This document shows, one piece after another, positions 8,470-19,867 of a stretch of DNA of 64,000 bases. Below the pieces are notes generated by a model that was given only the letters and a program-made list of their open reading frames with translations, was not told the DNA's origin and ran no database searches. Positions within the stretch are counted from its first letter, which is position 1, and each line of letters starts with the position of its first letter. The stretch is from Erinaceus europaeus (Eukaryota; Chordata; Mammalia; Eulipotyphla; Erinaceidae). The stretch covers positions 1-64,000 of the forward strand of contig NW_026647341.1 of assembly GCF_950295315.1 (NCBI RefSeq). The letters run 5' to 3'. The position numbers were made by a program, and so were the translations under genes.

Positions 8470-8867
8470 ACATCCTGTTTCTTATCCTTAACTTTCAGCT
8501 GTTTTGCCCTCACATAACCCTGGAAATGTATGGGGATCGTTTGTTACTGATTGCGCATGTATGAATTCTGCGATTCTGTGAGGCCCTGTACCAGGCTGAG
8601 TGGTTGACTCCTTGAGGATATAGCCTCTCCCCCTCACAGACTCACAGACAGCCCTGAGTAATTTCTTCCCATGTGCACAGCAGGCTGGGGCTGACATCTG
8701 CCAACTGGTCACTCCTTCCAGCCCTGCAGCCTAGCTGAGGCTCAAGCAAGGCTATACCTGGGCTCTCTGAGATAGGACGCAGGCCTGCATGTGTTCCTTC
8801 CTGCGTGTCCCAGTCACCAGCAGTCAGGCAGGGACTGACTGCAGCAAGTGACTGAAATCTGAAAGCA
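8470..8867. other. Single-copy intergenic sequence
   Basis: No SINE signature and no splice-bounded open frame. I cannot assign a function. Confidence 0.6.
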
Positions 8868-8983
8868 GGTTACCAGAGCACTGCTCAACTCTGGCTTATG
8901 GTGGTGTGGGGATTGAACCTGGGAGCTTGAAGCCTCAGGAATAAGAGTCTTTTTGCACACCCATTATGCTATCTCCCCTGCCC
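8868..8983 (-). mobile_element. SINE-D
   Basis: Reverse D with 'ctgctcaactctggcttatg' and 'cattatgctatctcccctgc'. Confidence 0.85.
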
Positions 8984-9009
8984 AAGCAGTTGGTTTTAAT
9001 ACTGGAAAC

Positions 9010-9222
9010 TGGGCCGGTGGTGCCCAGTTAAGCACACATAGTACAAAGCATAAGGACCAGCACAAGGATCTCTGTTTGAGACCCCAGATTTCCACCTGCA
9101 GGGGAGGTTGCTTCACAAGTGGTGAAGCAGGTCTGCAGGTGTCTCTCTGTCTCTCCCTCTATATCTCCTCCTCTACTTCCAATTTCTCTCTGTCCTATCC
9201 AATAAAAGTAAATAATAAATAC
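9010..9222 (+). mobile_element. SINE-A/B intermediate
   Basis: A-type core ('gaggttgcttcacaagtggt') with a B-type simple tail ('tatccaataaaagtaaataa'). Confidence 0.8.
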
Positions 9223-9254
9223 AGAAATTTAATAATAATAAATTATCTCCTGCC

Positions 9255-9396
9255 CTCAAAATGTATTTATTAATGAGAAGAGAGGGAGGGAGAGAAGCAG
9301 AGCATCACTCTGGCACATGTGATACTGGGGACTGAACTCGGGACCTCATCATGCTTGAGTCCAACACTGTGTCCCCTATGCCACCTCCTGGGCCAT
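9255..9396 (-). mobile_element. SINE-C, left part of the second composite
   Basis: Reverse C ending 'ccacctcctgggcca', followed by the same non-SINE linker seen at 6161-6204. Confidence 0.85.
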
Positions 9397-9462
9397 TTCT
9401 ATTCCCCTTTACACTTTTATATTAGTGGGAGAAATATATACATATATATAATTTATTTTTGC

Positions 9463-9538
9463 TTTCTTTTATTGGATAGAGACAAAAAAATTAAGAGGGG
9501 AGGAGGAAATAGGGAGGGGGAGAGAAAGAGAGACACCT
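9463..9538 (-). mobile_element. SINE-B, interrupted (left part)
   Basis: Reverse B tail 'cttttattggatagagacaa' up to 'gagacacct', then split by a SINE-D; it resumes at 9668. Confidence 0.75.
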
Positions 9539-9667
9539 GGGGCAGGGGAGATAGCGTAATGGTTCTGCAAAGAGGCTCTCATGCCTGAGGCTCCAGAGTC
9601 CCAGGCTCAATTACCCCCACACCACCATTAAGCAGAGCTGCTCTGGCTAAAAAAAAAAAAAAAAAAA
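9539..9667 (+). mobile_element. SINE-D inserted in SINE-B
   Basis: Plus D 'gggagatagcgtaatggttc' ending in a long poly-A, which splits the B copy. Confidence 0.85.
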
Positions 9668-9795
9668 GGAGGAAAGATAGACACCTGCAGATCTACTTGA
9701 CCACTTGTAAAATGTTCCCCTTGCAGGTGGGGAGCCGGGGGATCAAACCAGGATCTTTGTGCTTTTACTGGTGTACCACTGCACTGTGCAGCCCC
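9668..9795 (-). mobile_element. SINE-B, interrupted (right part)
   Basis: Repeats 'agatagacacctgcag' and runs to a degenerate head, completing the B copy. Confidence 0.75.
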
Positions 9796-9812
9796 CATAT
9801 CATATATATATT

Positions 9813-10097
9813 TTAAATTTGTATTTATTCCCTTTTGTTGCCCTGTTGTTTTATTGTTGTAGTTATTATTGTTACTGTTACTGATGTCATCATTGTTGGA
9901 CAGGACAGAGAGAAACGGAGAGAGGAGGGGAAGACAGAGAGGGGGAGAGAAAGACAGACACCTGCAGACCTGCTTCACCACTTGTGAAGCGACTCTCCTG
10001 CAGGTGGGGAGCCAGGAACTCGAACCGGGATCCTTGAGCCAGTCCTTGTGCTTTGCGCCACCTGCGCTTAACCCGTTGCATTACCGCCCGACCCCCA
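9813..10097 (-). mobile_element. SINE-A
   Basis: Well-preserved reverse A from 'tatttattcccttttgttgc' to 'acccgttgcattaccgcccg'. Confidence 0.93.
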
Positions 10098-10300
10098 AAG
10101 AGATTTATTTTATGATAGAGACCAGCTCTACTCTTTTCACATGTGGTGTTGGGCCAGGGAGAGATTTCACTGTGTTAGAGTTGAAGGTTTGCACACCTGA
10201 GGTCCCAGGGAGCCCCCATTTCAGTCCTCCCCACCCGCAACCCCACTACCTCCAAGCTGCTGGTACTCCATTGTTTCTCCCAGCAAAGTAAAGAAGCTAA
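10098..10300. other. Single-copy intergenic sequence
   Basis: Short unique stretch with no recognisable element. Confidence 0.5.
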
Positions 10301-10301
10301 T

Positions 10302-10450
10302 GAGGGCGGGGGAGGTAGCATAGTGGTTATACAAACAGATTCTCTTGCCTGAGGCTCAAAGGTCCCAGGTTCAATCCCCGTATCACCGCCAGAGCTGAGC
10401 TAGTGCTCTGGATAAAATAAATAAATAAATAAATAAAATAAAAATAAAAA
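10302..10450 (+). mobile_element. SINE-D (family exemplar)
   Basis: About 115 bp: head 'gaggtagcatagtggttata', 'ttgcctgaggctcaaaggtc', B-box region 'ccaggttcaatccccg', 'agagctgagctagtgctctg' and an (AAAT)n tail. In reverse it gives the frequent 'gctcagctctgg' signature. Confidence 0.9.
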
Positions 10451-10727
10451 TGGAGTCGGGTTGTAGCATAGCTGGTTAAGCGCAGGTAGCGCAAAGCACA
10501 AGGACCGGCATGAGGATCCCGGTTCGAGCCCTAACTCCCCACCTGCAGGGGAGTCGCTTCACAAGCGGTGAAGCAGGTCTTCAGGTGTCTATCTTTCTCT
10601 CCCCCTCTCTGTCTTCCCCACCTCTCTCCATTTCTCTCTGTCCTATCCAACAAGGGACAACAATAATAACTACAACAATAAAACAACAAGGGCAGCAAAA
10701 GGGAATAAATATAAATATATATATATA
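10451..10727 (+). mobile_element. SINE-A
   Basis: Plus A with 'tcccggttcgagccctaact' and an AAC-rich tail that ends in a short (TA)n at 10715-10727. Confidence 0.9.
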
Positions 10728-10961
10728 TGAGTCAGGCAGTAGCGCAGCAGGTTAAGCACACGTGGTGCAAAGCTCAAGGACCGGCATAAGGATCCCGGTT
10801 CAAGCCCCCGGCTCTCACCTGCAGAGGAGTCCCTTCATAGGCAGTGAAGCAGGTTTGCAGGTGTCTCTTTTTCTTCCCCTCTCTCCATTTCTCTCTGTCC
10901 TGTCCGACAACGACGACATCAGTAACAACAGCAATAATAACTACAACAATAAAAAAAAAAA
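10728..10961 (+). mobile_element. SINE-A in tandem with the previous copy
   Basis: A second plus A copy starts directly at the tail of the first, with a shortened CT body. Confidence 0.9.
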
Positions 10962-10965
10962 AGAA

Positions 10966-11048
10966 GTTAATGACACATGCTGTGCTGGGGCTGGAACCCA
11001 GGGCCTGCAAGGCCTGGGCTCTACTGTGGAGCCACCTCCCTGGCTGTC
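10966..11048 (-). mobile_element. Unassigned tRNA-like SINE fragment
   Basis: 'gctggggctggaacccaggg' and 'ggagccacctccctggct' look like a reversed tRNA-type head, but not one of families A to E. Confidence 0.4.
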
Positions 11049-11257
11049 TCCTGCATGTTTGTCTCAGCAGAGTCATTCATTTCCCTCAGGGAGGAAAACA
11101 CCAGCTTTTCCCGAAATGTAGACTCGCTTCACGTGTCTGTCTGTGGTTTCCCCTTGAGCTTCTTCCCATGTGTTAAAACTCAGATTTTTCTGGTGACTGG
11201 CTGCCACACAGACGCCTCCCACCGCAAGCAGTCTGGGAAGGGAAATTTTTTTTTTTG

Positions 11258-11385
11258 GCTTCCAGTTATCACTGAGACTCAGTGCTGGCACTACAAATCC
11301 ACCACTCCTGGCAGTCATTTCTTACATTTTATTGGATCGGACAGAGAGAAATCAAGAGAAGAAGGGAAGATAGAGAGAGGGGGAG
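11258..11385 (-). mobile_element. SINE-A/B, interrupted (left part)
   Basis: Reverse long-form extension and tail ('ctggcactacaaatccacca', 'attggatcggacagagagaa'), split by a plus SINE-A and resuming at 11640. Confidence 0.8.
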
Positions 11386-11635
11386 GGGGCTGGGCAGTAG
11401 CACAGTGGGTTAAGCGCACAGGGTGCAAGTAAGGATGCTGGTTTGAGCCCCTGGCTCACCACCTGCAGGGGAGTTGCTTCACAAGCGATGAAGCAGGTCT
11501 GCAGGTGTCTATCTTTCTCTCCCCCTCTCTGTCTTCCCCTTTTCTCTTGATTTCTCTCTATCCTATCCAACAACAAAAACAGCAATAACAATAACAACAA
11601 GGCACAGAGCCCCAGTGATAACCCTGGAGGCAAAG
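11386..11635 (+). mobile_element. SINE-A nested in SINE-A/B
   Basis: Plus A with head 'ggcagtagcacagtgggtta' and a shortened end 'cagtgataaccctggaggca'. Confidence 0.88.
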
Positions 11636-11639
11636 AGAG

Positions 11640-11768
11640 AAGGAGAGAGAGTAGAGAAGAGAGAGACACCTGCAGACTGCTTCACCATCTGTGAAGCGAT
11701 CCCTCTGCAGGTGGGGAGCCTGAAGGCTCCAACCTGGATCCTTATGCAGTGGCTTTAGTGCTTGGGAG
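11640..11768 (-). mobile_element. SINE-A/B, interrupted (right part)
   Basis: Resumes 'gagacacctgcagactgctt' and runs into a degraded head. Confidence 0.75.
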
Positions 11769-11795
11769 GGGGCACCTTTAGAGTCAGGACTTTTG

Positions 11796-11911
11796 AAATA
11801 CTAGAGCCCTGCTCAGCTCTGGCTGATGGTGGTGCTGAGGATTGAACTTCAGACCTGGGAGCATCAGGTATGACAGTCTTTTGCAGAACCGTCATGCTGT
11901 CTCCCCTGTCT
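11796..11911 (-). mobile_element. SINE-D
   Basis: Reverse D: 'agccctgctcagctctggct' and 'ccgtcatgctgtctcccctg'. Confidence 0.85.
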
Positions 11912-12462
11912 AGGGCATTCAGTCTCCAGACTAAGCCATCTGTGACTTGTTGGATTCGTGCTTACTCAGAACATGGGGAACCTGGCTTGTCCCCAGGACC
12001 AAGGTGGAAGCCATGTTTGGCAAGGGAATATTGGGGCCAACCACAGGCTCTTGTGAAAGGTTATGGCTGAGCCAAGAACAATTCCTCATCTTCTAACTAA
12101 CTTGTGCAGTCCACAGATGGAATTAAAACTTCTTTTTTTTTTTTTTTACCTCCTGTTCCATGTTTTTTATTTTTTATTTCTTTATTGGGGAATTAATGTT
12201 TTACATTCAACAGTAAATACAATAGTTTGTACATGCATAATATTCCCCAGTTTCCCATTTAACAATACAACCCCCACTATGTCATTTATCATCCTTCATG
12301 GACCCGTATTCTCCCCACCCACCCACCCCAGAGTCTTTTACTTGGGGGCAATATGCCAATTCCATTTCAGGTTCTACTTGTGTTTTCTTTTCTGATATTG
12401 TTTTTCAACGTCTGCCTGAGAGTGAGATCATCCCATATTCATCCTTCTGTTTCTGACTTATT

Positions 12463-15400
12463 TCACTCAACATGATTTTTTTCAAGGTCCATCCAAGATC
12501 GGCTGAAAACGGTGAAGTCACCATTTTTTATAGCTGAGTAGTATTCCATTGTGTATATATACCACAACTTGCTCAGCCACTCCTCTGTTGTTGGACACCT
12601 GGGTTGCTTCCAGGTTTTGGCTATTACAAATTGTGCTGCCAAGAACATATGTGTACACAGATCTTTTTGGATGGATGTGTTGGGTTCCTTAGGATATATC
12701 CCCAGGAGAGGAATTGCAGGGTCATAGGGTAGCTCCATGTCTAGCCTTCTGAGAGTTCTCCAGACTGTTCTCCACAGAGGTTGGACCAACTGACATTCCC
12801 ACCAGCAGTGTAGGAGGGTTCCTTTGACCCCACACCCTCTCCAGCATTTGCTGCTGTTACCTTTTCTGATGTATGACATTCTCACAGGAGTGAAGTGATA
12901 TCTCATTGTTGTCTTGATTTGTATTTCTCTGACAATCAGAGACTTGGAGCATTTTCTCATGTGTTTCTCAGCCTTTTGGATCTCTTCTGTGGTGAATATT
13001 CTTTCCAAGTCCTCCCCCCATTTTTGGATGGGGTTATTTGTTGTCTTGTTGTTGAGTCTGGCAAGCTCTTTATATATGTTGGTTATTAAACTCTTATCTG
13101 ATGTATGGCATGTAAAGATCTTCTCCCATTCTGTGAGGGGTCTCTTGGTTTGGGTAATGGTTTCTTTTGCTGCGAAGAAGCTTTTGAATTTGATGTAGTC
13201 CCATAGGTTTATACTTGCCTTAGTCTTCTTTGTAATTGGATTCATTTCATTGAAAATGTCATTAAAATTTATGCGGAAAAGAGTTCTGCCAATATTTTCC
13301 TCTAAGTATCTGATAGTTTCTGGTCTAACATCCAAGTCCTTGATCCACTTGGAATTTACTTTTGTATTTCGTGAAATACAGTGATTCAGTTTCATTCTTC
13401 TGCATGTTTCAACCCATTGTTTCCAACACCATTTGTTAAAGAGACTCTGCTTTCCCCATGTAATAGTCTGGGCACCTTTGTCAAAGATTAGATGTCCATA
13501 GGTGTGGGGCCTCATTTCTGGCCCCTCAATTCTATTCCACTGGTCAGTGTGTCTATTCATGTTCCAGTACCAAGCAGTTTTGATGACAATGGCCCTATAA
13601 TACAGTTTGAAATCTGGGAGTGTGATGCCTCCGGTTCTGTTCTTTTTTCTCAAGATTGTTTTGGCAATTCTAGGTCTTTTCTGGTTCCAGATAAACATTT
13701 GTAGCATTTGTTCTATTCTCCTAAAAAATGTGCTTGGGATCTTGATGGGGATAGCATTAAATTTGTAGATGGCTCTGGGTAATATATTCATTTTGATGAT
13801 GTTAATTCTTCCAACTCATGAACATGGAATATCTTCCACTTCTTTGTGTCTTTTTCAATTTCTTTGAGTAGTGCCTCATAATTTTCAGTATACAAGTCTT
13901 TCACTTCTTTGGTTAGATTTACTCCTAGATATGTTATTGTTTTTGTTGCTATAGTAAAAGGAATTGATTTCTGGATTTCAATTTCTTCTAGCTTAGTGTT
14001 TGCATAGAGGAATGCCACTGACTTTTGAATGTTAATTTTATAGCCTGACACCTTACTGTATTGCCTGATGATTTCCAAAAGCTTCTTGCTGGATTCGTTA
14101 GGTTTTTCCATGTATACTATCATGTCATCTGCAAATAAGGAGAGTTTGACTTCTTCTCTTCCAATCTGTATCCCTTTAATTCCTTGCTCCTGCCTGATTG
14201 CTATGGCAAGAGCTTCCAATACTATGTTGAATAGTAATGGTGATAGTGGGCAGCCCTGTCTAGTACCTGATCTGAGTGGAAATGCTTCCAGTTTTTCACC
14301 ATTGAGTATAATGTTGGCTGTAGGTTTGCTATATATAGACTCCACTATCTTCAGGAATTTTCCATCTATTCCCATTTTTTGTAGTGTTTTAATCATAAAG
14401 GGATGTTGTATTTTGTCAAAGGCTTTCTCTGCATCTATTGATATGACCATATGGTTTTTGGTCTTGCTTTTGTTGATGTGGTGGATCACATTGATTGATT
14501 TACGTATATTAAACCAACCTTGCATGCCTGAGATAAACCCCACTTGGTCATGATGAACAATCTTTTTAATATACTGCTGTATCCGGTTGGCTAGAATTTT
14601 GTTCAGTATTTTAGCATCTATGTTCATCAGAGATATTGGTCTGTAGTTTTCTTTTTCGGTTGTGTCCCTGTCTGCTTTTGGTATCAGAGTGATGTTGGCT
14701 TCATAGAAGCTGGCAGAGAGTAGTCCAGTGTCTTCAATCTTCTGGAAGACTTTTAAAAGTAGAGGTATGAGTTCTTCTTTGAAGGTTTGTAGAATTCATT
14801 TGTAAAACCATCTGGTCCTGGACTTTTATTTTTGGGGAGATTTTTGATAACTGTTTCAATTTCATTAGCTGTGATGGGCCTGTTCATGTTATCCACTTCC
14901 TCTTTACTTAGTTTTGGAAGTTGGTAGGTATCTAGGAAATCGTCCATTTCTTCCAGGTTCTCTAGTTTGGTGGCATATAGTTGTTCATAGAAGCCTCGCA
15001 TGATATGTTGAATTTCTGCGGTGTCTGTTGTGATATCTCCTCTTTCATTTACTGTCCAATTTATTTGGGGCTTCTCCCTTTTTTGTTTTGTGAGTCTGGC
15101 TAAAGGTTTGTCGATTTTGTTTGCTCTTTTGAAGAACCAACATTTACTTTCATTGATCTTTTGTATGGTTTTCTTATTCTCAGTGTTATTTATTTCTGCC
15201 CTAACTTTAGTGATTTCTGTCCTTCTGGTTGCTTTAGGGTTCCTTTGTTGTTCTTCTTCTAGGTCTTTAAGATGTGCAATCAGGCTGTTTATTTGTGCTT
15301 TTTCTTGTTTCTTAATGTGTGCTTGTATAGCTATGAACTTCCCTCTTAGTACTGCTTTAGCTGTGTCCCAAATATTTTGATAGCTTGTGTCTTCATTTTC

Positions 15401-16258
15401 ATTGAAGTCTCGAAACATTTTGATTTCTTCCTTGATTTCCTCTTTGACCCAGAGGTTGTTAAGAAGTATACTGTTGAGCCAGAGGTTGTTAAGAAGTATA
15501 CTGTTGAGCTTCCACATTTTGGGACTATTACTAATATTTTGTTGATTGTTAAGTGTTAGTTTAATTCCACTGTGGTCTGAGAAGATTCTTGGGATGATTT
15601 CAATGCTCTTGAATTGGCTGATACTATCTTTGTGGCCTAATATATGGTCTATCCTTGAGAATGACCCATGTGGATTTGAGTAAAATGTTTATTCTAGTTT
15701 CTTGGGATGAATGACTCTGAAAACGTCCAATAGTTCTAGTTTATCTATCTCTTCATTTAGCTCCCTTATGTCTTTATTGATTTTCTGCCTGGATGATCTG
15801 TCAAGTTGAGAGAGTGGGGTGTTGAAGTCCCCTACTATGATTGTGTTGCTGTTAATATATTGCTCTAGCTCTTTTAGTAGACGTTTGATGTATTTACATG
15901 GCTTCTCATTGGGTGCATAGATGTTAATAATTGTTAAGTTCTCTTGATTGACTGATCCTCTGAGCATTAAGTAGTGTCCATTCCTATCTTTTTAAATCTT
16001 ATCTATTTTAACGTCTGTCGTGTCAGATATGAGAATAGCTGTTCCTGCCCTTTTTTGTGGGCCATTGGCTTGTATGATAGTTTTCCATCCTTTCACTTTA
16101 AGTCTGTGTTTGTCTTGTTGAGTTAGGTGGGTTTCCTGTAGACAGCATATTATTGGGTTGTATTTTCTGACCCATCTTCCTACTCTGTGTCTTTTAATAG
16201 GTGAATTCAGGCCATTGACATTTATTGATATCAAAGACTGAAGATATTTTAATGCCAT
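12463..16258 (-). pseudogene. L1 ORF2 (endonuclease/reverse transcriptase), broken, copy 1
   Basis: ORF2 encodes the apurinic-type endonuclease and reverse transcriptase of L1. The start [20 protein letters not shown] at 16258 opens the endonuclease. Open segments follow at 16258-15992, 15967-15689, 15517-14753, 14627-13788 and 13791-12463, in changing frames and separated by stops. The catalytic FADD motif is intact at 14135-14124, and the C-terminal zinc-knuckle-like stretch ([19 protein letters not shown]) lies in the last segment. An in-frame 30-bp tandem duplication ([10 protein letters not shown] twice) lies at 15449-15508. The protein cannot be made whole from this copy. Confidence 0.93.
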
Positions 16259-16644
16259 TCTTGTAAAGTTTTAGAGTGTTTTGATGTATGTCCTATTTGT
16301 GGTGGTCTGATTGTTTATAGGAGACCTTTCAGAACTTCTTTCAGGGCAGGCTTGGTGATAGTTGATTCCTTCAGCTGTTGCTTGTCTGAGAAGGTTTTGA
16401 TGCCTCCATCTAGTCTGAATGACAGTCTAGCAGGATATAATATTCTTGGTTGAAAGCCTTTCTCGTTGAGCACTCAATAGTTATCTTGCCATTCTCTTCT
16501 GGCCTGTAGTGTTTGTATGGAGAAGTCTGCTGCTAATCTTATGGGTTTTCCTTTGTAGGTGACTTTGTTTTTCTCTTGCAGCCTTCAGGATCCTTTCTTT
16601 ATCCTTATTCTTTTCCATTCTAAGTATGATATGTCTTGGTGTCT

Positions 16645-17097
16645 TTAGGTTGGGTTAATTCTGTTTGGGACCCTCTGTGCTTCTTGAATCTTTATGTCTT
16701 TGATGTTGTCTCGACTAGAGAAGTTTTCAGCTATTATGGCCTGGAAAATGCTTTCTTCCTCTCCCTCTCTTTCTTCCTCTGGTAAGCCAATAATGCGTAT
16801 ATTGTTTCTTTTGAAGTTATCCCATAGGACTCTGTTGTTGTTTTCAGCATCTATTAATCTCTTTTTGAGATCTCTTACTTCTTTTTTAGTTGTCTCTAAT
16901 TCATCCTCAATCTTGCTAATTCTGTCTTCAGCCTCATTGATTCTATTCTCTCTGCCCTCTACTGTTTTCTGGAGTTCATCTATTTTGTTGCCCTGTTCTG
17001 ATACTGTTTTAGTTTGTTCACCTAGTTGTGTTCTTAGCTCAGTGATTTCAGCTTTCAGCTCTCTAATAAGCATGAGATAATTAGTATTTTCTTCCAT
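16645..17097 (-). pseudogene. L1 ORF1 (RNA-binding protein), partial, copy 1
   Basis: A 150-residue open segment. It begins MEENTNYLMLIRELKAEITE, has a long heptad-type coiled coil, then the RRM start NIRIIGLPEE. Compared with copy 2 (36703-37575) the N-terminal part is out of frame upstream, and the C-terminal domain is cut by a frameshift near 16645. ORF1p forms trimers that coat L1 RNA. Confidence 0.88.
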
Positions 17098-17459
17098 AGT
17101 CTCATTTGTTGTTCCTGTATTTCTGATTACAATTTTTTCAAATTCTTTACTCCTGTTATTATTTCCTTAGCTAATGTTTGGATGTTGAACTCGTTATTTT
17201 GTGCTTCACCCTCTGGAGGACTTTTAGCTGGACTCTTGTCCTGGTTTGATTCTCCAATATTTCTTCTTGTTGTTTTAACCATTTTATGTATTATGTTATA
17301 AGTTCCCTTTATTGGTACTTTTCAAATTATTGATCACTGTTGCCTGGATTGACTTGTGTCTAAGTAAATTAATTAAAGGGTTCACAGTGGTGGAAGTTAA
17401 CAGTTATTTTAATAGTATCCCTGAGTTGGAACCCTTAGTTTAATCCCTGAGTGGTTTAA

Positions 17460-18065
17460 AAGCCTCTTTTTTTTTTTCCTTCCCTGTAGGCTATGGGAGC
17501 CTGAGGGCTTTTAAACTATCAATAGGCTGCAGCTTAATCACTGACTCCTGACCAAGAGATAAAGCAGGGTGTGGCAGAGATAATCCAGTGGTTATGCAAA
17601 GAGACTTTCACAGCCCCTCAGCTATGCCACTGAGGTATAGGTCTCCTGAGTGTCCTGGTTAGATCTCTGTCCCCTGGTGTCTCTCCCAGAGAGAGACCAG
17701 ATAGCTGCTCCAGATTCTGAGGGTATTAGCAATGGAGACTCAGAGTTGCACTTGGTGAGACTCTGGGGAGTCCTCTCCTCCCTTCAGCTGTCCCCTTGTT
17801 GGTGGAGCAGACTGGAGGTGATGTCTCAACTGATAAACTGCTTGACTGTTAGCAGTCACTTAATCTCTCCTTACGCTCCTCTCTCCTCTCTGTCACCAGC
17901 CACACGTGTTTGTACTCACCAGTGATTTAGTAGGTTCCTGTGGTCATTCTAGTCCTGTCTTGTTTTGGTCCCGGGTGGTCTCCTTTGGTATTCCTAGTTG
18001 ATCTGAGAGAGGAGAGGAGAGAAAGCGATCTGCTGCTGCTTGTAGCTCCACCTCTGGAAGTTCCC
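17460..18065 (-). promoter_or_regulatory. L1 5' UTR (internal promoter region), copy 1
   Basis: Aligns by eye with 35904-36690 of copy 2, including 'gatcaactaggaataccaaa' and 'agtctgctccaccaacaagg' on the minus strand. The CTCTC tract is short here. Confidence 0.75.
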
Positions 18066-18110
18066 GAATTCACACTTCTGTTAGACTCCCAGTCTTCTCA
18101 TAATAGGGCA

Positions 18111-18240
18111 AGACAAAGCTGGGGAGATGGTCTCATAGTTCTGCAAAAGAATTTCCTGCCTGAGGTTCTGAGAGGTCCCAGGTTCAATTTCCAGCATCAC
18201 CATCAGCCAGAGCAAAACCAAAAACAAACAAACAAACAAA
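18111..18240 (+). mobile_element. SINE-D
   Basis: 'gctggggagatggtctcata' and 'ccaggttcaatttccagcat', with an AAAC-rich tail. Confidence 0.85.
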
Positions 18241-18249
18241 CATACCCAA

Positions 18250-18366
18250 GAGGGCAAGTTGGGGAAGTAACACAGCAGTTTACAAAACAGATTCTCATGC
18301 TTGAGACTCCAATATCTCAGGTTCAATCCCCAGAGTTGAGTTGTGTTCTGGTGAAGAAAAAAAAAG
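18250..18366 (+). mobile_element. SINE-D
   Basis: A second D in the same direction: 'aagtaacacagcagtttaca' and 'tctcaggttcaatccccaga', ending in poly-A. Confidence 0.8.
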
Positions 18367-18511
18367 TGCACCACACACCAGAAGGGTATGACTAACCTAT
18401 GAAAGAGGAAGAAATGGCAAAGGAGATAAAATTGGAAATAGCCTTTACATAAAGCCAGGAACTTCTGATGAATGAACACAGCTCACGGAACTGAAAAGTC
18501 TGGTGACCAGA

Positions 18512-18665
18512 GACCTGGGGCATGCCACCATGGATATGGTGTTGGACTCTCAAGCCTGAGATCCAGAGTTCAGTCCCTGCAATTGCATGTGCCAGAGTGG
18601 TGCCTTGGTTTTCCATCTCTCTCTCATAAATAAATTAATCTGAAATTAATAAAGAAAAAGAAAAG
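18512..18665 (+). mobile_element. SINE-C
   Basis: 'tatggtgttggactctcaag' and 'tgcatgtgccagagtggtgc' mark C. Confidence 0.85.
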
Positions 18666-18794
18666 GAAGTCTGATGTCATCTCAAGGACTCCCAGATCTG
18701 CTGTCACCATTTGTGCTGCCACCAGCCCAGAATGCTGAGCATGCTTGACAGCTCTTTGACTTTTTGTAGGGAGAGTCATTCTCTTTTGTTCAAT

Positions 18795-18963
18795 TAATGA
18801 GCGAGAGCGAGAGCGAGAGCGAGAGAGAGAGAGAGAGAGAGGAGACACACACACAGAGAAATGGAAATACCAGAGCATCTCTTTGGCACATGTGATGTTG
18901 GGATTAAACTCAGGACCTCAGGCACACAGGTCAGATGCTCTACAGTGTTCCATTCACCCCTGG
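18795..18963 (-). mobile_element. SINE-C with (GAGCGA)n/(GA)n expansion
   Basis: Reverse C whose body has grown into about 20 bp of GAGCGA repeats followed by about 20 bp of GA repeats (18800-18840). Confidence 0.75.
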
Positions 18964-19120
18964 GTTACTGCAGTCACTCTGGACAGTCAGTACAAGTAGC
19001 TGGGGACACGGGCTCAGGGTACACCTGATCTTTAACGCTGGGGAAAGTACCAGCATATAACAGTGACCCTGTGAACTGGCATGTCTTCAATAAATTGATA
19101 CTGAAATTGAAAAAAATATA

Positions 19121-19411
19121 TAGGGAGTCAGGTGGTAGCACAGCGAGTTAAGGGCATGTGGCACAAAGTGCAAGGACCGGTAAGGATCCCTGTTTGAACC
19201 TCTGGCTCCCCACCTGCAGAGGAGTCGCTTCACAGGCAGTGAAGCAGTTCTGCAGGTGTCCATCTTTCTCTCCTCCTCTCTGTCTTTCTCTCCTCTCTCT
19301 ATTTCTCTCTGTCCTATCCAACAATGATGACATCAATAACAACAATAATAACTACAAAAACAGTAAAAAAAAAAAACAAGGACAACAAAAGGGAAAATAA
19401 ATATAAAAAGG
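19121..19411 (+). mobile_element. SINE-A
   Basis: Plus A with intact body and AAC-rich tail; the head has lost most CpGs. Confidence 0.9.
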
Positions 19412-19466
19412 TAATATATATATATATATATATATACATATATATATACACACACACACATATAGA
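19412..19466 (+). repeat. (TA)n(CA)n microsatellite on a SINE tail
   Basis: An alternating TA run passing into CA; it grew from the A-rich end of the SINE to its left. Confidence 0.9.
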
Positions 19467-19472
19467 CATAGA

Positions 19473-19566
19473 CATTCTGGGGAGACAGTATAATGGTTCT
19501 GCAAAAAAAGTTTCTTGTCTGAGGCTCCAAGGTTGCAGGTTCAATCCCCAGCACCACCATCAACCA
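19473..19566 (+). mobile_element. SINE-D
   Basis: 'ctggggagacagtataatgg' and 'gcaggttcaatccccagcac'. Confidence 0.85.
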
Positions 19567-19576
19567 TAGAAGGATC

Positions 19577-19727
19577 GGTAAATTAGCTCACCTGGAGAGT
19601 CCACCTGTGTTGATATACACGGATCTAGGACTGGGGAAGGCATCAGAGTTGTGTGGTCTTTTCCCTCCTCCTCTCTTTTTCTGTCCCCAAAAAATCATCC
19701 CAGAGTGGTGAAGTCCTAGTGACAAAG
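19577..19727 (+). mobile_element. SINE-E
   Basis: 'ggtaaattagctcacctgga' and the 3' signature 'cagagtggtgaagtcctagt'. Confidence 0.8.
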
Positions 19728-19793
19728 AAGTAAAGAAAGAAAAGAAGAAAGGAAGAAAGAAAGAAAGAAAGAAAGAGAGAAAGAAAGAAAGAG

Positions 19794-19828
<35 letters not shown>

Positions 19829-19863
19829 AAAGGAAGGAAGGAAGGGAGGAAGGAAGGAAGAGA
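19728..19863 (+). repeat. (GAAA)n/(GGAA)n microsatellite
   Basis: About 135 bp of GAAA with AGAG interruptions passing into GGAA, starting at the A-rich end of a SINE-E. Confidence 0.95.
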
Positions 19864-19867
19864 GGTG

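Larger units (their letters stand above)
12134..18065 (-). mobile_element. Full-length L1 retrotransposon copy 1
   Basis: A complete, inverted L1 of about 5.9 kb. Its poly-A appears as poly-T at 12134-12147, followed by the 3' UTR, ORF2, ORF1 and a 5' UTR ending at about 18065. Target duplications flank it: 12120-12133 and 18066-18079 match at 12 of 14 bases. The mismatched duplication and the broken ORFs show it is older than copy 2 (35904-41795). The 5' start (GAACTTCCAGAGG on the minus strand) matches copy 2, which supports full length. Confidence 0.93.
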
